Source: Neodontobutis hainanensis (taxonomy: Eukaryota; Chordata; Actinopteri; Gobiiformes; Odontobutidae). Taken from it: DNA of 64,000 nt. Of the stretch, positions 56,236 to 64,000 are shown in pieces; position 1 is the stretch's first letter; every line of letters begins with the position of its first letter. Under the pieces are notes generated by a model, which made no database searches, was not told the DNA's origin, and saw nothing but the letters and a program-made list of their open reading frames with translations. The position numbers were made by a program, and so were the translations under genes. The stretch lies in the NCBI GenBank assembly GCA_024349245.1, contig JALDNG010000104.1, positions 62,001 through 126,000 on the forward strand, in the 5' to 3' direction.

Positions 56236-57714
56236 TCTGGCATGTACTAAATAAGTGTTCGGCCCCAGATTAGAAAAAAAGATTATGAACTTGAAATTCA
56301 CCAAAGTAATAGACTAAAAAATAAAAATGAAAAAAAGGCCTGAGGGAAAAGTCCTTAAAAACAAACAGTCCAGTTCCAGTCTTAGACCAAGTCTAAACAC
56401 CAGGGGAAGTCAGCATTTGGTGAACAAAGACAGATATTTTGACAGATATTTTAATCTAATTATAATAAGGATAATTGTGGTGACGGCACCTACTGTAGAT
56501 AAGACTGAGTAAAAAGGATTTTCGAGTTCGAGACTTTTAAAATTTAGTATTAAAACCAATCTCAGGACCAGGACAGGTACTAATGGACACTATTAACTTG
56601 TGCCAATCAGCCACTTTCACTCAACTTCTTTGTCCATCTCCCCAGGCCACTTGCTGTTTTGGCCAACGATGCCTTCAGTTCAATATATTACGCAAGAGAA
56701 AGTAAGGTCCTGCTGCTTTGAACATTGTCAACATTGATTTAATTTCAAAGCAAGCAAAACAGGCCCAGCGGTGCGTCTGTCCCGTTGCTGATGAGCGCAT
56801 GGCAGTGTCCTCATCAGCTGCAGTGGGACTCTGTGAATAGAAAAGGTAGTTACACTGGTAGTCCTGTGTCTGGCTCCATCAGTCTGCCGCTAATGTCACA
56901 CTGCTTTGAAATATTGCCTTTCAGTCTGGCGTCTCCAGCAGCAACGCCCATGTAATGCAAATATCATTATCCATATACAGCCCAATGTGGCAATAATGTG
57001 TGAGGTACAGAGCAGGAATATCTCCAGGATTCTTTTCTTTGTTCGATTTAAATAATAGAAAGCAAAGAGCTGTTTGAGAAATATCAGTAAAGACAATCAG
57101 GACGGGTCAGTCTGACATAAATCTGGAGACTCGAGCCAGGGACATTTTTGTCCACTTGCTATGGCAAAAAATTATTTTCTTTTTACTTTTAGAAAATATA
57201 TCTACAAAATTTTCATGTTTTGTAGTATTCTGCTGCTGTTGATACTTGAAAATAACAATCTTTGTATTAACATGAAAATTAACACATTTGAAAATGTGTT
57301 ATTTGAATCTCCACATAACCCATTGAGATTCCCATTACTTTCTGTATCTGTTCCTACAAATGCCCAGAGTGGACAAACTCAGCACTGCTGAAGGATGCTT
57401 GCAAGAGGGGGGTAATGTTAAATTTCTAAACTCATCATTTGAACATTTTCAACAGAATTTGTTAAAACAAAACAGTGACCATTCAGGTAAATATCTTGAT
57501 TTATAAAACTGTGCATACCTTCACGCAATTTACTATTTTATAAATCCCACCTGGAGCAGAAATGTGTGCATGTAAATCCTGCTCTCATTCCGCCCGCTCC
57601 ACGCCTCCATTCAACCAAAGAAGGACAATGATCTATGAATGAATTTAGCCTAAACATGAGCCGCTGTTGTGTGGGTTTTACCAAAAAAAAACCTAGAAAA
57701 AAAAACCTAGAAGT

Positions 57715-58320
57715 AAGCGGGACACAAGCCTTAGCAAAGGGCCCCGGACCCCATACTCCCAGAGCCCCCCCAACAGGGTGCCTCAAGGGACACAGTCAGT
57801 CAAATGACTTCTGCAGATCCATTATTCCTTCTGAATTTGTGGTTTGACTGTCGGCTGGATTTTCCTCTCCAGTAACATAGACTTTCATGGGGAGGCTGAC
57901 AAGTGTGATCCCTCTGTAGTTAAAACACCCTCTCCGGTCCCCCTTTACCACCGGGTTTGGGGGTTGCCACCATGACAGGCACCGGAGACCTTATGGCCAC
58001 AGCTTCAAGCGGCTGCGTCTACAATAGAGGTGGAGAACATGGTCCACACAAACATAATGTTTCCAGCCTTCAATGGGATCTGGTCAAAGCCGGAGGTGGG
58101 AGTTGAAGATATCTCTGACAGCGGACTCAGCCAAACCTAACAGACCCTCACAGTATGTTTGGGCGCTGCCAAGTCTGTCCAGCTTCCTCCTTGCCAGCGG
58201 ATCCAACTCACCACCAGGTGGTGATCAGTTGACAGCTCTGCTAGGGATGGTTGGGTTTTTTTCCAACCTGCAGGTCCCAATTTATGAAATGATATGACCC
58301 ACCCCAGCCTGCTCCACACC
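57715..58320 (-). pseudogene. LINE RT remnant (RTE/RTEX-like), copy 4
   Basis: It has the complement-strand counterpart of stretches in 25600-26525. Examples are 'ccccatactcccagagc', 'ggacacagt', 'tgaatttgtggtttgactgtcgg' and 'ggtccccctt', then an upstream part with 'ttatggccacagcttcaagcgg'. Multiple deletions leave no usable frame. Confidence 0.6.
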
Positions 58321-58415
58321 TATCTATTTTTACAACCCATAATCTATCTATTTTTACAACCCACAAATTGTAAATGAAAACAGCCTAAAAGTGGTTGGAA
58401 ACATCTATTAGATTA

Positions 58416-58449
58416 CAATGCCCTGTAATGGCAAGACTACAGGGCATTG
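58416..58449. repeat. Perfect 12-bp inverted repeat
   Basis: caatgccctgta, 10-nt spacer, tacagggcattg. Not a terminator, since this is not a bacterial sequence. Confidence 0.8.
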
Positions 58450-60084
58450 TGGTAACTGGCAACAACATACTCTTATGAGAGGAGAGTCTTAGTGTGCCTC
58501 AGTTTTACAGTGCTTCTTAAAAACAAAACAGCCCTGAATGGAGCATTTGATGTGCTCATGTCCAATAAATGCAGCCTCAGATTCATCAGGATCAGTCCTG
58601 CTTCACTTTACACTGCGCTCCACAGGATCATGATGCAGAGCCAGAACCCCTGCACTTCAGTGACTGTGCAGGGGCTTTAGCGCTCATGCACACAATGAAC
58701 CACTTTACTTTAATCAATATTGAGCCAAATTATGAAATAAAGTTAAACCAAACAATATCAAAAACATTTTTAAAATCTGCTTCATCATCTCACCGTGAGG
58801 GTCGCCTTTCTCCAGGATGTGCTTATGCCAGGATCAGAGCTGGCGTAGGGATATGCACAGTTCCACGTCTATTTTTTATTGTGCGTAAGCAAGCTTTATA
58901 AAAGAGGCCCCTGGTAACTAAAAGGCCTCAAAGGAGTCACTCTGTGGATTTTGGGTGTCTTTAGTTGTCATCACAGATTTTACAGATTTACTCCAGTTCT
59001 AAGCAGGTTTGTTTGAGAAAGAATGCAAATACTCTCGCCTGGTCACAAATCTGTGTGTGACTCCCTGGTAAAAGCCATCCTTTTACAAAAACAATGTCTT
59101 CCGAGTGCACACAAATAGTATAAAAGTTTGTAGCAGTTTGAAGTTTTCCGTTGCCATCCGATGAATTATTGAATAGCTTTATTTTCTGAGGAGCTGTTGC
59201 ATTGATAGAACCGCAATTTATACCCGTTTCTTCTCGGAAACCAAACAATGTTTAAATCTTCCTCTTATATCTTGTGGTATTTGATGGAATCTCTAATGGC
59301 GCTAATTGCTAATCTTCTAACGCTGTAGTGCAAGTCCAAATACCAGAAGCATAAACAATAATCCTATTCATACCATCAATGGCCAGTTGAATTTTATAAA
59401 TACTTTAAGTGAAAAACCAAGAGAATAAAACAACTAAGACAAGCTCTTTTGCCCATATATTCCAACAATGCTAATAATCCTGTAGGGAGCCTTAAAATAT
59501 TCAGAACCAACTCTGTAAAAAGACCGTCTGCAGGGTATTAGAGTTGTACTTAAATGAGCCTGCGTACTGCAAGCTGACTGTGAATTTGAGTTGAAATAAC
59601 GAGAAACGGCTGAACTGGAGACATTAGAGAAACTTCCACGACACAGTGATGCACATGACAGACTGAATGAAGCCATGGGATGAAATTGCAGTAATCCCCA
59701 TGAAACAAGGGAAAGGGTAATTTTCTAAAAAGTAATAGGTAAATTTTCAAGCCTCTGTCTCACTGCTTGAGTGCTCCTAAAAGACCACGGTGTTATTGAA
59801 CTTGCTGAACTTTGACAATGTGAACACAAGCAGCCAGAATGTTAAAGCATTGTTAACAGAGGCCCACCATGTAGATGCCCATCGTTAGCACTGTTTCCTC
59901 AGTCTCTATGAGTTTACATTTGTTTGTGATCTTTGGTGGCTAAAACCTTGATCACTACTTCATCCAACTGCTTTGTGTTCAACAAATTTAAGTTTAATTA
60001 AAGTTCCTTAAATGTGATAAAGTACTTTGTTATTTATTAAACTACAAAAAGAAGTTTAATAAATAACAGAGGCATCTCTGTTTA

Positions 60085-61365
60085 ATGACATCTGCTTTAA
60101 AAAGTCTGTTATAGTTCCTGTCCCAAAGAAACCACAAAGAATGATTAAAACATTCATCACCTCCACACTTCCCACCACCCTGGACCCGCTACAGTTTGCA
60201 CACCGCCCAGACAGATCCACGGATGATGCCATAGCCCTCCTGCTCCACAAGACTCTCTCCACATGGACAGTGGAAAGAGGAACTATGTGAGAGTGTTGTT
60301 TGTTGACTACAGCTCAACATTTAACACCATAGTCCCCTCCAGACTGGTCTCTAAGCTGCACGACCTGGGACTGGACTCCTGCCTCTGCAGGTGGGTCTAC
60401 AGCTTCCTGATCAGCAGAGCACAGGTGGTTTGAGAGGAGACCACACCTCATCCCCTTCACCCTCAACCCCAGATCCCCCAAAGGCTGCGTGCTGAGCCCT
60501 CTGCTGTACTCGCTCTACACCTAAGACTGCGAGGCCATTTCACACTAATCTCCCACAATGACGAGACAGCCCCCAGGTGGGAGGTCTCCCTCTTGGAGGA
60601 CTGGTGTCAGGAGAACCACCCCCTGAACCACACATCTGTGGCTCTGAGGTAGAAAAAGTGGACACTTTGAAATACCTGGGAGTGACCATCTCACAGGACC
60701 TGTCCTGGACTCGTCACATACATATGATAGTGTCTCTATCTACTCAGACGCCTCAGAGACCTTAAGCTACCTCTCAAGATGCTCAGGAACCTCTACACCT
60801 GTATTATCGAGAGAATCTTGTGTGGGAGCATCACCATCTGGATGGGAAACGGCACCAGGCAGGACTTCTTGGCCCTAAAAAGGGTGGTCCATTTAGCTGA
60901 GTGGACCATCAGAACCACCCTCCCCAACCTGCAGGACATTAACACACAGAGCTGCAGGTTATGGGCCAGTAAGATCCTCAAACAGCCCACCCACCTCAGA
61001 CACACTCTTGTCTCTCTGTTGCCATCAGGTCAGTGTTTCCGCCTGAGGACTAGAACTGAGGCTGAAGAGTTTTTACCCAGAAGCCATCCGTCTGCTCAAC
61101 TCTGAGCCTTAAACTGGACTTTAATAAACAAATTAACTTACTGTACTGTTTAAGCACCTCATTCATTTATATCTTATAGACATATATTTTACATATTTAT
61201 TTTTTATATTTTGAGTGCTTTGTTTCTCTATTTATATATACATTCTTTTCCCCTGTGTGATGTGTTTTTTTGCTACTGGCTGCAGGTACAAAATACATTT
61301 TACTGTGCATTGTACTATGTTTAACTGTGCATGTGACAAATAAAGCTTATCTTAAATTATCTTTT
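60085..61365 (+). pseudogene. Rex1/CR1-group LINE, 5'-truncated and broken
   Basis: The plus strand holds RT pieces in several frames: LDPLQFAHRPDRSTDDAIALLLH, then the catalytic motif A region VLFVDYSSTFNTIVPSRLVSKL. Later come YLGVTISQDLSWTRHI, LRNLYTCIIERILCGSITIW and FRLRTRTEAEEFLPRSHPSAQL. The catalytic Y-DD block is lost in an internal deletion near 60535-60580. The 3' UTR ends tgtgacaaataaagcttatctt with a short tandem tail. The LINE group is recognised from protein motifs; the exact family is uncertain. Confidence 0.75.
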
Positions 61366-61964
61366 CTAAATGTGCTTATATAGATTATAGTTTTAAAGTG
61401 GGTGGTTTATTAAGAAAACGGTGTCAGTCCTAACAACAGGACGTCCACCCACACCACACGGAGCTAACAGCGCACTGGTGGACACCTTTATCTGGACTAG
61501 TCACCTACTAATTAAGACAAGACAATGGACTTTTAAACATTCCTGTTAAGATGTTCAGTGGAAACTAATTTCAACATATTAACTGTTGAAATTAAACTAA
61601 ACTAAACTAATCATATACTTTCTGCTGTGTAAGATAATAAATAGGACTCTTTTTAGCCAGATATCTGCATTTGTCTGTGAGCACTGCTACTCTGACCAAG
61701 ACTCAACTACTGACTACATTAGGAAAGAAAAAGAATACTTAGACCAGAATGCATTTTCATCACTTTGATCATAGTCATTTCAGAGGTTAGCATCATCTGC
61801 TTTTGTCATTAGAAGATAGATCTTGTCGGCTCATAATATTCTCTTTCGTTATATAAATTCTGGTCAACTTGAATCAATTTATTTAGAGTTATTTATACTA
61901 TAGACTTATGCTGACATGCTGTATCAGTGTGTTTCAAAGTAATAAAGCCATCTTTTTCCTGTTT

Positions 61965-62125
61965 ATCTGGGACCAGGACGTGGAGGCGTCTGGACTTCCC
62001 TCTCCCCAGACTCTTCCTTTTCTGAGGGAACACCAAAGCAATCTCATTCCAGCTGAGAACACATTCCTGTGCCACCCCACAGCTGGCTCCTCTCGATGTA
62101 GAGAAGCACAACTCTGATAATAATA
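61965..62125 (-). pseudogene. LINE C-terminal scrap (RTE/RTEX-like), copy 5
   Basis: ctggacttccctctccccagac, a shortened middle, then cagctggctcctctcgatgtagag, in the same order as 55570-55800 but with internal loss. Confidence 0.55.
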
Positions 62126-64000
62126 TCAACAAAAACCTCATTTGTATGTCCTATTATATAATCCACATAGCTCAAGTACAACGTAATGTGATCAATCATT
62201 TCACTGTGTAGAGAAAATGACTTCACACGACAACAGTGGATCAACAGTTCTCCATCTGTTCCGCCTTCAGTGTCAGTTTGCGTGCCTCGTGTGGGCCATG
62301 GTGGACTCAGTACTCAGCAAAGCTTTGCTAATTAGTAGAGATTGCCAGACGTGTGCTAGCATTTCTTTAATTAACACTATGGTTAGCATCGTGGAAAAGA
62401 CAGTCCCTTCCCCCGCTCCCTGGTGTCTTCACCGAGGGCCCCTCAGTGACACTCAAACTGAAACATAATATTTTTTTAATGGTTATATAAGATACGTGAG
62501 CATAGCAGAGCCTCATTCAGAAGTTGAAACACTTCTTTAAATGTATTCAGTTTGAGATCCAGGGTGACAGTGTACCCATCCCGAAGAGGCCAGCTGATTG
62601 GTTGTCACTGGAGATCCATTTAGTTGGCAACAGCACAGCCTTATGGAAACAGGCTCAGGGTAAACCCCAGCTTCAGTGCCTCAGACTCCATTTCGCTGCT
62701 TCCTTTCTGACTTTTCAATAACATAGTCATTTTTCACAACAGCTCCGAGTGCAAAGGGCATCAGCCTCCCTCCGATGAAGTGCACGTTCTGGCCCCTATC
62801 TGAAAGCTGAGGTCGAAGGAAAGCACAGAATGAAGAGGCAGGATACAATGTGCAGTTTTCAGCTTTCCAGCAGGGTGGCTTTCCAGCATTGACAGGTCTA
62901 ATTTGAAACAGGGGACATTTCAGGAGGGGCAGATATTCAAATGATTGACATTTTGAATTTAATGGTTGAGTGGAATAACAGCTGAAAATTTGGAGCAGGT
63001 GAGCGAGAAAGAAAATGTGCCATTACTTAGTCCTTTTCTCCATGACTACTTATTAGAGTTTACAAATCTCAAATAACTTTACCTTTATTGGATCCATGTG
63101 CTACTTTGTATCCAGACAAAAACACCTGAATGTATAGAGCATAATCATCAACAATGATACAAAGAAAGACAAACATAAACCCTGACCTTCACTTTCTTCT
63201 TCTACTGTTTATGGCAGTAGTATCTGGCAATATTTGAAGCAGCTCGCAACTACAAAAGAAGATTTATGCACTACTTTATTCTAATTAATGCCATCTTAAA
63301 AGTTTGCTTTGGAAACAAATGGAAAGAACAAGTCTTCGGGGGGCCTGGGACTGGACACAGTGCAGTAGCTCTTGACTCAATCTTGTGGCACAAATTGATA
63401 CAGCAGTCTTGGAAGCATATCTTGTGTTGATATATACAGTACAAAATGTTTTTGGCAGAAGTGGATATTAAAAGTAAAGTAAACTATAAAGTATGTTTAT
63501 TTTTATCAGTTTACAAAATGCAAAGTAAAAGAGCAGAAGACAATTCTAAAAAAATAATCAATATAATAATCTGACTATTTGTCTTAAAACAGCAACTGTA
63601 CCTTTTGTATCCACACCTGCCTAAAACCTCTCCACAGTCCTGTACATATATCTTTTCTTTTATTCAGCGGCGGAAAACACTAAAAATATTTCAGGATATT
63701 TCAGAGATATACATTTCTGAGAGCTAATCAGTGTTTCAAAATAAATGTATATATAGAGCTTAATTATATTTGCATAATAGCACATTACATCTCACCCGAG
63801 TCGTGTGAACTGCACGTCTATTTAATGACATACTGGGTGCCCTTGAAGCCTAATATAGAAGATGCATTCATAACATGCTGCGGTGGAGCTGAGAATAAAG
63901 GGAGCTAATAGATACTTTGTTTAGATGCAACACAGGAGACCCTCGATTAAGACTATATGGGTTATTGATGTTGTATTTTTTTTATTTTGGCTATAATATA
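62126..64000. other. Intergenic DNA, nothing recognised
   Basis: No coding, RNA or repeat feature that I can support. Short open frames at 62217-62468 and 62524-62721 have no recognisable similarity. Confidence 0.5.

Larger units (their letters stand above)
57495..58915. mobile_element. Possible DNA transposon carrying a nested LINE
   Basis: The left end includes atttataaaactgtgcatacc and cacgcaa. The complement of the right end reads ccaggggcctcttttataaag, then gcttacgcac. These are similar inverted ends of a fish non-autonomous transposon type. A LINE fragment lies inside. No target duplication was confirmed. Confidence 0.4.

Noticed and set aside
58416..58449. Rho-independent terminator
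   Set aside because: Inverted repeat in eukaryotic intergenic DNA without a T-run; not meaningful as a terminator.
1..64000. CRISPR array, operon or bacterial mobile system
   Set aside because: Split genes with GT/AG introns, SINEs, LINEs and microsatellites identify vertebrate nuclear DNA; no regularly spaced repeat-spacer pattern exists.

Overview
The window looks like teleost fish chromosomal DNA. It is AT-rich, almost gene-free, and full of repeat families typical of fish genomes: a chromodomain Ty3/Gypsy element of the sushi type, L2-like, Rex1-like and RTE/RTEX-like LINE pieces, V-SINE-like and other tRNA-derived SINEs, and Tc1/mariner and hAT remnants. I cannot name the species.

The only host protein gene I can support is a delta-type opioid receptor (oprd1), on the + strand. 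Its three coding exons are 9619-9875, 33052-33407 and 36362-36891. All junctions are GT/AG, and together they give an uninterrupted 380-residue class A GPCR. A compact GC-rich promoter lies just upstream, with a CRE-like TGACGTCG at 9363 and TATAAG at 9380. Intron 1 is about 23.2 kb and intron 2 about 3.0 kb. The scaffold is delta-like, but three extracellular pocket positions that normally separate delta from mu receptors carry mu-type residues (Asn118, Lys295, Trp311). The C-tail also lacks two of the usual delta phosphosites.

Layout: 1-9360 is upstream intergenic DNA with DNA-transposon remnants and simple repeats. 9360-9875 is the promoter, 5' UTR and exon 1. Intron 1 (9876-33051) holds degenerate minisatellites, SINEs, LINE fragments and a 5358-bp chromovirus in antisense orientation (17888-23245). 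That element has 485-bp LTRs that read as identical and a 5-bp target duplication (CCTTC). It also shows a self-priming primer-binding site, a GGGAAAA -1 frameshift heptamer between gag and pol, and a chromodomain, but gag and pol are broken by several frameshifts. 33052-36891 holds exons 2 and 3 with a V-SINE-like element in intron 2. 36892-64000 is the 3' flank and intergenic DNA with more SINEs, a Tc1 remnant, an ACTAGT-rich degenerate minisatellite, nested transposons and a Rex1-like LINE.

I found no CRISPR array, operon or other prokaryotic feature, no bona fide tRNA or rRNA gene, and no second host gene. The most informative systems are the receptor with its mixed delta/mu pocket and the chromovirus, whose LTR, primer-binding site and slippery site all read out mechanistically.
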